A program made the translations under genes and the position numbers. 64,000 nucleotides of DNA. Source: Elephas maximus indicus. Its lineage: Eukaryota; Chordata; Mammalia; Proboscidea; Elephantidae. Shown here piece by piece: positions 46,540-59,091 of the stretch; within the stretch, counting starts at the first letter, position 1, and each line of letters starts with the position of its first letter. The DNA lies in the NCBI RefSeq assembly GCF_024166365.1, contig NC_064843.1, positions 63,016,532-63,080,531 of the forward strand. Reading direction: 5' to 3'. The notes below the pieces were generated by a model that did not search any database, was not told where the DNA came from, and saw nothing but the letters and a program-made list of their open reading frames with translations.

Positions 46540-46702
46540 GATATGTTTATAAATATGTTTTTATATGCTCCAGAAACTACTTTTGTTGACTTCAATTTAC
46601 TTATGAAAGAGGTAGCCCAGAAAATATAGGTTTTTACCCAAATCACATTTGATGGTTAGTGGCAAAGTTGATAGGTTTTATTTAAGGTAATACTATCTTA
46701 AC

Positions 46703-47291
46703 TTGGATCCACAATCAACAGCCATGGAAGCAGCAGTCAAGAAATCAAAAGATGCATTGCATTGGGCAAATCTGCTGCAAAGGACCTCTTCAAAGTGTTG
46801 AAGAGCAAAGATGTCACCCTGAAGACTAAGGTGCGCCTGACCCAGGCCATGGTATTTTCAATCACATCATATGCATGTGAAAGCTGGACCATGAATAAAG
46901 AAGACCAAAGAAGATTTGATGCCTTTGAATTGTGGTGTTGGTGAAGAATATTGAATATACCATGGACTGCCAAAAGAATGAACAAATCTGTCTCAGAAGA
47001 AGTACACCCGGAATGCTCCTTAGAAGCAAGGACGGCGAGACTGCGTCTTACATGCTTTGGTCATGTTGTCAGGAGGGATCAGTCCCTGGAGAAGGACATC
47101 ATGCTTGGGAGAGTACAGGGTCAGCAGAAAAGAGGAAGACCCTCGACAAGGTGGATTGACACAGTGGCTGCAACAATTAGCTCAAGCATAACAACAATTG
47201 TAAGGATGGCGCAGGACCAGGCAGTGTTTCGTTCTGTTGTGCATAGGGTCGCTATGAGTCGGAACCGACTCAATGGCACCTAACAACAATA
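46703..47291 (+). mobile_element. RTE LINE, 5'-truncated, plus orientation, with target duplication
   Basis: Starts TTGGATCCACAATCAACAGC inside the late reverse-transcriptase region and ends GGAACCGACTCAATGGCACC plus TAACAACAAT. ACTATCTTAAC (46692-46702) and ACTGTCTTAAC (47292-47302) form a 10-of-11 target duplication. The copy looks comparatively young, with frames of 60-110 codons at 46762-47283. Confidence 0.9.
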
Positions 47292-47302
47292 ACTGTCTTA
47301 AC

Positions 47303-47765
47303 ATTCATAGTTTTGAAGAATTTAAGGTATAATTTGCATATATTAAAAATCACCCTTTTTACTGTTAAGTTCTGTGAGTTCTGACAACTTTAACTACCAC
47401 AATCAAGATATAGAATATTTTCATTAACCAAAAGAATTTTCTAGGAATTTTAAAGTTTTAGGTTTTATATTTAGATCTGCGATCCCTTCTGAGTCAAGTT
47501 TTGTGTAGGATGTTAGTAAGTATGAATCTAATTCTTCTACCCCACTTTCTTTTCCTTCCTTCCTCCCCCTTCTCTCCCTTCCTCCTTCCCTTTCTCCCTT
47601 CCTTCCTTTGGCGTGTGGATGTCCAATTTTTCAAGTACCTTTTTTATGAACTGCCTTTTTTATCTTTGTTGAAAATTAGTTGACTGTATGTGTGTGCATT
47701 TAAATTTCTGGACTCTTCTGTTTTTATGTTCATAAATCTCACAAATTTTAAGTTCGTTAGTACGT
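47303..47765 (-). mobile_element. Old L1 fragment, minus orientation
   Basis: Text such as GGTTTTATATTTAGATCTGC and GAAAATTAGTTGACTGTATG is the reverse of L1 ORF2 C-terminal sequence; a pyrimidine tract at 47540-47607 interrupts it. Confidence 0.5.
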
Positions 47766-47880
47766 GTCATGGATTGAATTTGGACTTCTAGCCTACTGAA
47801 CTGTGAGAGAATGAACTTCTCTTTGTTAAAGCCATCCACTTGCGGTATTGTTGTTATAGCAGCACTTGATGACCAAGACA
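47766..47880 (+). mobile_element. MLT1-like LTR, internally deleted
   Basis: GTCATGGATTGAATT is the LTR start, joined directly to the LTR 3' part TGGACTTCTAGCCTACTGAA; about 250 bp between them is absent. Confidence 0.55.
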
Positions 47881-48026
47881 GTGTGTTTAAGACATAACAC
47901 TGCCATCATTTCACTACCTAAGGAAGCTATGTCAAAAAAGTATAAAGATAGGATCTACAATATATATGCGTGTGTGTGTGTATAAACATCTTAGGCAGCA
48001 GTAACTCATTGACATTTATATTTCAG

Positions 48027-48270
48027 AGCTGAAAAATACAAGAGATTACGTTTGGATCAACAGCTTCAGTACCTGTATGCTGAAACTAATCATGTTGCCG
48101 GTATAATGAAATGAAAATGCTAGCGTGTTTAAACTTGTCATGTGAAAGTATTTCAGGTATTACAGTGAAACCATTTATGCCACCTTTGTCATTGATTGTC
48201 TCTAGTCCCATAATTACTTTCTAGTTCTAGAAAATCTGTTTCAGTGATAAAAATACTCAAGAATAAAACA
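48027..48270 (+). other. Candidate terminal exon (unidentified) with poly(A) signal
   Basis: An acceptor-like ATTTATATTTCAG ends at 48026. It is followed by one base and a 28-codon frame that encodes a Lys/Arg/Gln/Leu-rich, coiled-coil-like peptide (AEKYKRLRLDQQLQYLYAE and nine more residues) and stops at TGA 48112-48114; AATAAA lies at about 48264. An in-frame TGA sits just upstream of the acceptor. I do not recognise the protein. It may be a real exon, a pseudogene fragment or chance; no donor or other exon was found. Confidence 0.25.
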
Positions 48271-48519
48271 TTACTGAGAAAACAAGGCTATTTCTTTCTC
48301 TGAACTCTTAGTAAAAGTGTCTTTGTTTTTCTTTAACTTCATCTTGTCTGGCCTGAGTTTGAGCTGCAGGGTGTGCATCAAGATGGGAGGAGGACCCCAA
48401 CTTCTCTCTACCTACATCAAAAGCAAGTGCAATGAATTACTTAAAATGGCCCTTCTAGTCATAGCTTTGTGACTCACACGGTGATTGAGTGAGACTATGC
48501 AAATAAAGTGTATGGAACC

Positions 48520-49210
48520 TGTGATGGTTGGGGTTATGTGTTAACTTGGCCATGATTCCCAGTATTGTATGGTTGTCTTCCATTTTGTGATCTGTTGTAA
48601 TTATCCTCCATTTTGTGATGTGTTGTGAATCCTAGCCTCTATGCCTGTGGTTTTGTTAATGAGGCAGGAATAGGGATGTATCTACGTACCTTACTAGAGG
48701 ATGTGACTAAAGTCACCACCCTTACTTCAGTCGCTATCCCTATTAAAGACCACGACTCAAGTCACTGCCTTCTTAAGTAGGGGAAGTTTCCTTGAGGATG
48801 TGGTCTGCATCAAATGTATACAAATGCTCTGGAGAGATTCTCTTTCTCTCTCTGTGGATCCTGCATCCGATTAGTGGTCATCTGACCTCTTGGTTCTTGG
48901 AACTTCAGCCAGCAGCCTACCATCTGACCTGCCAATCCTGGGGTTTACCAGCTTCTGCAGCCCCTTTAGCCAGGAGACAATGGTCTGACCTGATTTGCCA
49001 GCTTCCACAGCCTTGTGCGCCAGCAGCCTGTCATCTGACCTGTCAGTTTCGGTTTGTCAGCCCCTGCAACCACATGGTTCAGGAGAATCCTGATGCCTGA
49101 CCCATGGATTTGGGACTTGCTAGCCTCCACCACCACCCAAGCTATTTCCTTGAGATACAGTTCGTGAGTTCTGTGAGACATTGCAGCGTATTACGGAACC
49201 CAAAGACAGA
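48520..49210 (+). mobile_element. Unassigned interspersed repeat (LTR-like) with internal tandem blocks
   Basis: Begins TGTGATGGTTGGGGTTATGT, followed by GTTAACTTGGCC. From 48890 to 49130 a block of about 55-65 bp containing CATCTGACCTG...CAGC(C)T is repeated four times in diverged form. Same family as 38050-38487. The right limit is approximate; LTR status is inferred from the TG start only. Confidence 0.6.
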
Positions 49211-50181
49211 AGGGAGAGTACAGAGGGGAGGAGGAGTAGTTGATGTTAGAGATGATGGAGTGAGTCAGCAATTTGGAAAAGTTGGACATTTGGGACATCT
49301 TTAACCTCCACCTCATAGGAACCAGCTTTGTGCTGATCCTTATAAAAGAAATTATTCATTCAGGGACCCTACAATATTTGTCCTTTTGTGTTTAACTTGC
49401 TTCACTCAGCATAATGTTTTCAAGGTTTATATTTGTTGCAGCATGTATCAGAACATCATTTCTTTTTATAAAAAAATTATAGCTGAATAATATTCCATAA
49501 GGAAGGACTTCTCTCATTTTGCAGTTTCTTTTTTTTCTGTATGTGTGTCTTACACCTTTTTTGGCCTCTCATTTCCTCCATTACTGCCTACTTTTGTGTT
49601 TGGTTGATTTTTTGTAGTGAAACATTTTGATTCCCTTCTCATTTCCTTTTATTACTATGGGGATTACATTTAAAATTCTAAATTCATAACAACCTAGTTT
49701 TAATTGGTACCAACTTAATAATGTATAAAAACTGCATTTCTATGGCACTCCCCCACCACCTTTATGATGATGTTGTCATGAATTACATCTTTATACACTA
49801 TGCCCCATAACACAAATTTGTAATTATTTTTATGCATTTGTGTTTTAAATCATGTAGAACATAGCAAGTAGAGCTATAAACCAAAAATACCATCAACTGG
49901 CCTTTATATTTCCCCATGAAACTATTTTTACTGGATTTACATCTTTTTTCTTCATATGGTTTTGATTTACTGTCTACTGCCTTTTCATTTCAACCTTACA
50001 AGGCTCTCATGGTAACAGACCCCCTCAGCTTTTGTTTATCTGGGAATGTCTAAATTTTGTCCTCATTTCGAAGCACAGTTTTGTCAGATACAGAATTCTT
50101 GGTTGACAGTTTTTTTCTTTCAGCACTTTTAATATGTTGTCCCACTGCCTTCTGGGCTCTAAGGTTTCTGAGGTGAAATCA
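49211..50181 (-). mobile_element. Old L1 fragments, minus orientation
   Basis: From about 49360, CTTCACTCAGCATAATG resembles L1 3' sequence; from about 49530, CACTGCCTTCTGGGCTC and TTGTCAGATACAGAATTCTT are the reverse of the region near ORF1. Boundaries between pieces are unclear. Confidence 0.5.
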
Positions 50182-50872
50182 TGTGCTTTAAATGAAAGTT
50201 TACAATTCAAGTCAGTTTCTCATACAAAAACTTATACACTCATTGTTATGTGACCCTAGTTGCTCTCCCTACAATGTGAGAGCACGCTCCTCCTCTCCAC
50301 CCTGTATTTCCTGTGTCCATTCAACCAGGTCCTGTCCCCTTCTGCTTTCTTGTGTAGCTTCCAGACAGGAGCTGCCCATTTAGTCTTATGTATCTACTTG
50401 ACCTAAGAAGCACACTCTTCATCAGTATCATTTTATGTCTTACAGTCCAGGCTAATCTTTGTCTGAAGAGTTGGATTCGGGAATGGTTTTAGTTTTGGGC
50501 TAAGAGAGAGTCCGGGGCCATGTCTTCTGGAGTCCCTCCAGTCTCAGTCAGAATATCAAGTCTGGTCTTTTTACTAGAATTTGAGTTCTGCACCCCACTC
50601 TTCTCCTGCTCCATCAGGAACTCTCTGTTGTGTTCCCTGTCAGGGCAGTCATTGGTGGTAGCCAGGCATCATCTAGCTCTTCTGGTCTCAGGCTGATGGC
50701 ATCTCTGGTTTATGTGGCTGTTTCAGTCTCTTGGGCTCATATTTTCCTTATGTTATTGGTGTTCTTCATTCTCCTTTGCTCCAGGTGGGTTGGGACCAGT
50801 TGGTGCATCTTAAATGGCCGCTCACTAGGTTTTAAGACCCTAGATGCCACTCCCAAAAGTGGGATGCAGAAC
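50182..50872 (-). mobile_element. L1 3'-end fragment (3' UTR only), minus orientation
   Basis: Starts TGCTTTAAATGAAAGTTTAC and ends at GTGGGATGCAGAA, the same truncation point as the copy at 55135-55851. Only the last 690 bp of the L1 are present, and the A-tail is missing. Confidence 0.8.
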
Positions 50873-53800
50873 TTTATTTATTTATTATTATTTTGTAGTT
50901 TAGGTGAAGGTTTACATAGTACACATATTGTTTTATGACGTTGATTAACAACCCCACATGTCAACACTCTTCCTTTTCAACCTTAGGTTCCTTATTACCA
51001 GCTTTCCTGTTCCCTTCTGCCTTCTAATCCTTGCCCCTGGGGTGGTGTGCCCCTGTAGTCTCATTTTGTTTTATGGGCCTGTCCAATCTTTGGCTGAAGG
51101 ATGAACTTCAGGAGTGACTTCATTACTGAACTGAAAGGGTGTCTGGGGTTCATACTCTCAGGGTTTCTCTAGTCTCTATCAGGCCAGCAAGTCTGGTATT
51201 TCTTTTTGAGTTAGAATTTTGTTCCACATTTTTCTCCAGCTCTGTCCAAGACCCTCTATTGTGATCCCTGTCAGAGTGGTTGATGGTGGTAGCCGGGCAC
51301 CATCTACTGTACTCGACCTAGTCTGGTGGAGGCTGTGGTAGATGCAGTCCATTAGTCCTTTAGAATAATCTTTCCCTTATTTCTTTAGTTTTTTCATTCT
51401 TCCTTGCTCCCAAAGGCGTGAGACCAGTGGAGTATCCTAGATGGCTGCTTACAGGCTTTTAAGATCCCAGACACTACTAACCAAAGTAGAATGTAGAACA
51501 TTTTCGTTATAAACTGTGTTATGCCAGTTGATGTAGATGTCCACTGAAAGCATGGTCCTCAGACCCCCGCCCCTGCTACTTTGTCCCTTGAAGTGTTTGG
51601 TTGTATTCGGAGAACTTCTTAGCATTTGGTTTAGTCCAGTTGTGCTGACTTCCTCTGTATTGGGAGTTGTCTTTCCCTTCACCTAAAATAATTCTCGTTT
51701 TTTTTTTACTATCTATTTAGTGAGTACCCTCTTCCACCCTCCCCACCCTTGTAACCATCAAAGAGTGTTTTCTTATGTGTTTAAACTTTTTCTTGAGTTC
51801 TTATAATAGTGGTCTCATACAATATTTGTCCTTTTGTGACTCACTAGTTTCACTCAGCATAATGCCTTCCAGATTCATACATGTTATGAGATGTTTTGCA
51901 GATTCACTGTTGTTCTTTATCATTGCATAGTGTTCCATTGTGTGAATATACCAAAATTTGTTTATCCATTTATCTGTCCATGGGCACCTAGGTTGCTTCC
52001 ATCTTTTTGCTATTGTGAACAGTGCTGCAGTGAACATGGGTGTGCATATATCTATTCATGTGAGGGCTCTTATTTCTCTATGATATATTCTAAGGAATGG
52101 GATTGCAGGATCATATGGTAGTTCTATTTCTCGCTTTTTGAGGAAGTGCCAAATTGATTTCCAAAGTGGTTGTACCATTTTACGTTCCCACCAGCAGTGT
52201 GTAAGTGTTCCAGTTTATCCACAACCTCTCCAACATTTATTATTTTGTGTTTTTTGGATTAATGCTAGCCTTGTTGGCGTGAGATGGTATCTCATTGTAG
52301 TTTTGATTTGCATTTCTCTAACGGCTAATGATCGTGAGCATTTCCTCATGTACCTGTTAGCTGCCTGAATGTCTTCTTTGGTGAAGTGCCTGTTGATACC
52401 CTTTGCTCACTTTTTAATTGGGTTGTTTGTCTTTTTGTTGTTGAGGTTTTGCAGTATCTTGTAGATTTTAGAGATTAGATGCTGATTGGATTTGTCATAG
52501 CCAAAAGTTTTTTTCCCAGTCTGTAGGTTGCCTTTTTACTCTTTTGGTGAAGTCTTTTGATGAGCATAAGTGTTTGATTTTTAGGAGCTCCCAGTTATCT
52601 AGTTTCTCTTCTGGTGTTTGTGCATTGTTAGTAATGTTTTGTATTGTTTATGCCATGTGTTAGGGCTCCTAGTGTTGTCCCTATTTTTTATTCTGTGATC
52701 TTTATCATTGTAGAGTTTATATTTAGGTCTTTGATCCATTTTGAGATAGTTTTTGTGCATGGTGTGGGGTATGGATATTGTTTAATTTTTTTGCAGATGG
52801 ATGTCCAGTTATGCCAGCACCGTTTGTTAAATTGACGGTCTTTTCCCCAGTTAGCGCACTTTGGGCCTTTGTCAAATATCAGCTGCTCATAGGTGGGTGA
52901 ATTTATGTCTGGATTCTCAATTCTGTTCCGTTGGTCCATGTATCTGTTGTTGTACCAGCACCAGGTTGTTTTGACTGCTGCGGTGGTATAATAGGTTCTA
53001 AAATCAGGTAGTGTGAGGCCTCCCACTTTGTTCTTTTTCAGTGATGCTTAACTTAGCTGGGGCCTCTTCCCTTTCCATATGAAGTTGATGAGTTCTTTCT
53101 CCATCTCATTAAAAAATGCCATTGGAATTTGAATCAGGATTCCATTGTACATTTAGATCGCTTTGAGTAGAATAGACAGTTTCACAATGATGAGTCTTTC
53201 TATCCATGAGCAAGGTATGTTTTTCGAATTATGTAAGTCTATTTTGGTTTTATGCAGTAGTGTCTTGTAGTCTTCTTTGTATAGGTCTTTTGCGTCTCTG
53301 GTTAGATTTATTCCTAAGTATTTTATCTCCCTGGGGGCTATTATAAATGGTGTTGATTTGGTGATTTTCTTTTTGACGTTCTCTTTGTTGGTGTAGAGGA
53401 ATCCAACTGATTTTTATATGTTTATCTTGTATCCTGGTACTGTGCTGAACTCTCTTATTAGTTCCAGTAGTTTTCTTGTGGATTCTTTAGGGTTTTCTGT
53501 GTATAAGATCATATCATCTGCGAATAGAGATACTTTTACTCCTTCCTTACCAATATGGATTCCCTTTATTTCATTTTCTATCCTAATTGCTCTGGCTAGG
53601 ACCTCCAGCACAATGTTGAAGAAGAGTGGCGATAAAGGGCATCCTTGTCCGGTTCCTGTTCTCAAGTGGAATGCTTTCAGACTCTCCATTTAGGATGATG
53701 TTGCCTGTTGGCTTTTTATTATGTTGAGGGATTTTCTTCCTGTTTCTATTTTGCTGAGAGCTTATATCATGAATGGGTATTGGACTTTGTCACATGCCTT

Positions 53801-54018
53801 TTCTGCACCAATTGATAAGATCATCTGATTCTTGTTTTTCGTTTTATTTGTGTGATGGATTACATTGATTGTTCTTCTAATGTTGAACCATCCCTGCATA
53901 CCTGGTATGAATCCACTTGGTCATGGTAAATTTTTTTTTTGGTATGTTGTTGAATTCTATTGACTAGAATTTTGTTGGGGATTTTTGGGGCTAATTTCGT
54001 GAGGTATATTGGTCTGTG

Positions 54019-54021
<3 letters not shown>

Positions 54022-54057
<36 letters not shown>
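54022..54057. repeat. (TG)n microsatellite within the L1
   Basis: About 17-18 uninterrupted TG units replace part of ORF2. Confidence 0.95.
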
Positions 54058-54059
<2 letters not shown>

Positions 54060-55134
54060 TGTTTTTACCTGGTTTTGGTGTCAGGGTTATGCTGGCTTCA
54101 TCGAATGAGTTTGGGAGTATTCCATCCTTTTCTGTGTTCTGAAGTACCTTTAGTAGTAGTGATGTTAACTCTTCTCTGAAAGGTTGGTAGAATTCTCCAG
54201 TGAAGCCATAAGGGCCAGGGCTTTTTTGGTTGGGAGTTTTAATTATCTTTTCAATCTTTTATTTTGGTTCAGGTTTATTTAGTTGTTCTACCCCTGTTTG
54301 TGTTTAGGTAGGTAGTGTGTTTCTAGAAATTTGTCCATTTCCTCTAGGTTTTCAAATTTATTGAAGTAGTTTTTCATAGTATTTTGTTATGATTGTTTTA
54401 ATTCCAGTTGAGTCTTTTGTGATATCACCCATCTTATTTCTTATTCGGGTTATTTGTTTCCTCTCCTGGTTCACATTTGTCAGTTTGGCCAGTGGTTTAT
54501 TGATTTTGTTGATCTTTTCAAAGAACTAGCTTTTGTTCTTGTTAATTCTTTCAATTGTTTTTCTATTCTCTGTTCATTTAATTCTGCTCTAATTTTTATT
54601 ATTTGCTTTCTTTTTGTTCCTGAGGGCTTCTTTTGCTGCTCTCTTTCTATTTGTTCGAGTTGTAGGGTTAATACTTTGATTTTGGCCATTTCTTCATTTT
54701 GGGTGTGTGCATTTATTGACCTCTGAGCACAGCTTTTGCTGTATCCCAGAGGTTCTGGTAGGATGTGTTTTCATTCTTGTTTGATTCTGTGAATTTCTTT
54801 ACGCCATTCTTAATTTCTTCTATAACCCAGTAGTTTTTAAGCAAGGTGTTGTTTAGTTTCTATGTGTCTGATTTTTTTCGTTGCTTTTTCTGTTATTGAT
54901 TTCTGCTTTTGTGGCTTTATGGCCAGAAAAGATGCTTTGTAATATTTTCATTCTTTGGATTCTGTTAGGGCTTGCTTTGTGGTCTAATGTGTGGCCTATT
55001 CTGGAGAATGTTCCATGTGCATTGGAAAAGAAAGTATACTTTTCTGCTGTGGGGCGGAGTGTTCTGTGTATGTCTATGAGGTCAAGTTTGTTGATTGTGG
55101 CATTTAGTTCTTCCATGTCTTTATTGAGCTTCTC

Positions 55135-55851
55135 TTTTTTTTTTTATTTATTGTTCTTTAAGTGAAAGTTTACAAATCAAGTCAGTCTCTTATACAAAAA
55201 CTTAACACACCTTGCTATGTTATCTAGCTGCTCTCCCCCTAATGTGACAGTGCACTCCTCTCCACACTGTATTCCCTGTATCCAGGATTCAACCAACTCC
55301 TGTGCCCCCCCACCACCTTCTCATCTCACCTCCAGAGAGGAGCTGCGCACATAGTCTCATGTGTCTACTTGAGCCAAGAAGCTCATTCCTCACCAGAATC
55401 ATCTTCTGTCGTATACTCCAGTCCAATCCCTGTCTGAAGAGTTGGCTTTCGGAATGTTTCCAATCTTGGGCTAACAGAGGGTCTGGGGTCCATAACCTCT
55501 GGGGTCTCTCCAGTCTCAGTCAGACCATTAAGTCTGGTCTTTTTATGAGGGTTAAGGTCTGCATCCCATGTTCTCCTGTCTCATCAGGGAGTTTCTGTTG
55601 TGTTCCCTGTCAGAGCAGTCATCGGTGGTAGCCAGGCACCATCTAGTTCTTCCAGTCTCAGGCTGATGCAGTCTCAGGTTTATGTGGCGCTTTTTGTCTC
55701 CTGGGCTCGTGTTTACCTTGTATCTTTGGTGTTCCTCATTCTCCTTTGCTCCAGGTGGGTTGAGACCAATTGATGCATCTTAGATGGCCGCTTGCTAACT
55801 TTTAAAACCCCAGACGTCACTCACCAAAGTGGGATGTAGAATATTTTATGG
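55135..55851 (-). mobile_element. Nested L1 3'-end fragment inside ORF2 of the older L1
   Basis: TTTTTTTTTTATTTATTG, then TTTAAGTGAAAGTTTACAAA, to GTGGGATGTAGAATATTTTA. The host ORF2 reads ...ATTGAGCTTC before it and CTGGATGTTC after it, so the host is split cleanly. Boundaries are good to about 6 bp. Confidence 0.88.
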
Positions 55852-56023
55852 CGCATCTTTCTGGATGTTCTGTCTTTCACTGAAAGTGGTATGTTGAAGT
55901 CTCCTACTATTATTGTGGAGCTGTCTATCTCTCTTTTCAGTGCTGTTCAGAGTTTGTTTTATGTATTTTGGAGCCCTGTTGCTGGGTACATAAATATTTA
56001 ATATGGTTATGTCCTCCTGGTGT

Positions 56024-56181
56024 CCAAACACAGTGCTGTCGAGTCAATTCCAACTCATAGCAACCGTGTAGGACAGAGTAGAACTGCCCCATAGAGTTTC
56101 CAAGGAGCGCCTGGTGGATTCGAACTGCCGACCCTTTGGTTCGCAGCCATAGCACTTAACCACTATACCACCAGGGTTTCC
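56024..56181 (-). repeat. Nested AfroSINE inside the L1, with perfect target duplication
   Basis: Begins CCAAACACAGTGCTGTCGAG and ends CCACCAGGGTTTC. CCTCCTGGTGT at 56013-56023 and 56182-56192 is an exact 11-bp target duplication in the endonuclease region of the host L1. Confidence 0.93.
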
Positions 56182-59091
56182 CCTCCTGGTGTATTGACCC
56201 TTTAATCATTATACAGTGTCCTTCCTCATCCTTTGTGATGGATTTTACTTTGAAGTCTATATTGTCAGAAATTAGTATTGCTACTCTTGCTCTTTTTTGA
56301 TTGTTCTTGATATATATTTTTGTATCCCTTGAGTTTTAGTTCATTTCTTTAAGGTATATCTCTTTTGGGCAGCTTATAGATGGATCGTGTTTTTTAATCC
56401 ATTCTGGCACTCGCTGTCTTTTTATTGGTGCATTTAGTCCATTTACATCCAGTGTAATTATTGATAGCGCATGAGTTTAGTGCTGTCATTTTGATGTCTT
56501 TTTTTTGTGTTGACAGTTTCCTTGTTCCACTTAATTTTCTGTGATGAGTTGTTTTTCTTTAAGTGTTTTCTTTCATCTTTTTCATTTTTGTTAATATTGT
56601 AGTTGCTGAATCTTTGTTTTTCTTGTTTTTTTTTCTTTTTTTTGATATGTAGGATTGTTGTTTCCTTTGTGATTACCTTAATATTTACCCGCTTTTTAAA
56701 GTTTATACCAATCTTTCATTTCTTTATATCTCCCTGATTTCTAATCCATATGAAAGATCTATGACTACATTATTTATTCCCTGTTTTTTGTTTTAATGTG
56801 TTCATCTTTTACATAATGTTTCCCTATTTTCAGTGTTGTTTCTTTGATTTATATTTGTGATTTCCCTATCTGGGTTGATGTCTGGTTGCTCTGTCCTGTG
56901 TTCTAGTCTTGGGTTGTTATCTGATGTTATTGATTTTCTAACCAGAGGGCTCTGTTTAGTATTTCTTGTAATTTTGGTTTGGTCACTGTGTATTACATAA
57001 AATTGTTTGTCGGAAATGTCCTAATTTCGCCATCGTATTTGAGAGACTTTTGCTAGAGATATAATTCTTGGCTGGCAATTTTTTTCCTTTAAGGCTTTAT
57101 ATATGTCATCCCATTGCTTCTTGCCTGCATGGTTCCTGCTGAGTAGTCCAAGCTTAGTTTCATTGACTCTCTTTTGTAGATGTTTTGTTTATCTGTAGCC
57201 AAGTTTGATTATAATATGTCTTGGTGACTTTCTTTTGTGATCTGCCTTGTGTGGGGTTCAGTGAGCTTCTTGGATGGACGTCTTCTGATCTTTCACGATA
57301 TCAGGAAAATTTTCTGCCAAGAAATCTTCAACAATTTTCTCTGTATTTTCTGTTACCCCTCCTGTTCTGGCACTCCAATCACTCATAGGTTATTTCTCTT
57401 GATAGAATCCCACATAATTCCTAGGGTTTCTTCATTGTTTAAAAAATTCTTTGGTTTGATTTTTTCTGCAAATATGTTGGTATTAAGTGCTTTATCTTCA
57501 GTCTCACTAATTCTGACTTCCATTGCCTCAATTCTGCTCCTGTGACTTTCTGTTGAGTTGTCTAATTCTGAAATTTTGTAGTTAATCTTCTGGATTTCTG
57601 TTTGCTGTTTCTCTATGGATTCTCGCATCCTGTTAAATTTGGCATTATGCTTTTCTATAATCTTCTTAAGTTCCCCTGTTGCTTTGTCTGTGTGCTATTT
57701 GGCTTGTTCTGCATTTTGCCTGATCTCTTTTCTGATCTCTTGAAGAGTTCTGTATATTAATGTTTTTTATTCTACCTCCAGTAATTCCACGAAGTTCTCT
57801 TCATCCAGAAGATTTCTTGAGTCTTTGTTTTGGGAGCTTGCTGAAGCCATCATGGTGTGCCTCTTTATATGATTTGGTATTGACTGTTGTCTCCAAGCCA
57901 TCAATAAGTTATTGTATTTATTTATTTTATGTTTGCTTACTATGTCCTAGCTTTTTTTTTTTGTATGCCCAAATAGGCTGCTCATGTGAGCTAGTTTAAT
58001 TATTGGCACCTTTGAAACTCTAATGTCCTGTCACCAGGTGGTTAGAGCTGTTACTAAGTATGTGAGCCCAGTAGTCCGTTTACTTTTCTCATATGAATTC
58101 AACTCTGGTGTCCAGGTAGTTGATCACCAAATTTGTGGTGCAGGCTCCTATATGAGCCTATACGAGCATGGGTGATTGGTGTAGGCACAGGTATCTGGGT
58201 GCAGTAGGGGGTCACACACTGAGCAAGGCAGGGGACTGACAGCTGTGCCAAATGTCTGTAAGGAAAGTGTGCTTAATAGGCAGAGTGGTATCAAATGTCA
58301 TGAACTTGCCTCTCCGCTGTATAGCTGATATAGCTGACGTTAGACTTCAGTTGTATACCCTGTTGTACTACACTAATGAGGGCCTGTGCTGTTGTAATGG
58401 GCCAATACAGGTCCATGCAGGGGTGAAAGGCATTCAAAGTCCATGGATTCCTTGTTCCTGTGCCTAGGCAAAGGAGCTGTTTCTGCCCTGAGTTCCTAGC
58501 TTAGGAGAGCTGGCCAGTTATTTTTACCTGTTTGTTAATTTGTTCCCTCTCCAAGGCCAGGAGAATGGCTCAGGATGTGTGACGGGTCCTTCTTGTAGCC
58601 CAGCTGATACTGCAGTCTCTGAAACTGTCTCAGACCCAGTGTAACATGGGAAAAAGGGAGCAGGTAAATGGGAGAGAGGTTTTTGCCAAAGGGGTGTTTT
58701 TTGACCCATATGGTGGGTTAGATGCGTGTGCTTATCTTTTGCCTATTGAGTGCTGCTTTTCACTGATTGTGGATGTGTGAGTGGATTCGCCGCAGCTCAG
58801 TCTCTCCCGATGTGGAAAGCATGTCTTGGACACCGCTGCTTGCCTCTTTGTGCTTGTGGCAGTGGATTTCGCTGCTTTCCACTGGGTCACATCTGGCATC
58901 TCCTCGTTGCTTCTACACCATCTCTCCCTCCCCCTGCTACTCAGTCTTGATTCCTCAACTTTTCCTTTGATGTTCAGGGCTCCTAGATTTTCATACATAA
59001 TTGATTCACTTGTTTTTTTGGTTCTTTGTTGTAAGAGGGATCACAAGAAGAGCCTGACTGCTTCGTCACTGTGGCTCCGCCTCTGACTTTT

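Larger units (their letters stand above)
50876..59091 (-). mobile_element. Second long LINE-1, minus orientation, inactive, with nested insertions
   Basis: From a T-rich end at 50876 with a subfamily-distinct 3' UTR (AGTTTAGGTGAAGGTTTACA) to a 5' end near 59091 (TGTGGCTCCGCCTCTG on the + strand). The reverse-transcriptase fragment 53414-53689 keeps FADDMILY, and endonuclease and ORF1 remnants follow further right. A TG microsatellite lies at 54022-54057. An L1 fragment (55135-55851) and a SINE (56024-56181) are inserted. Many stops and frameshifts. Confidence 0.88.
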
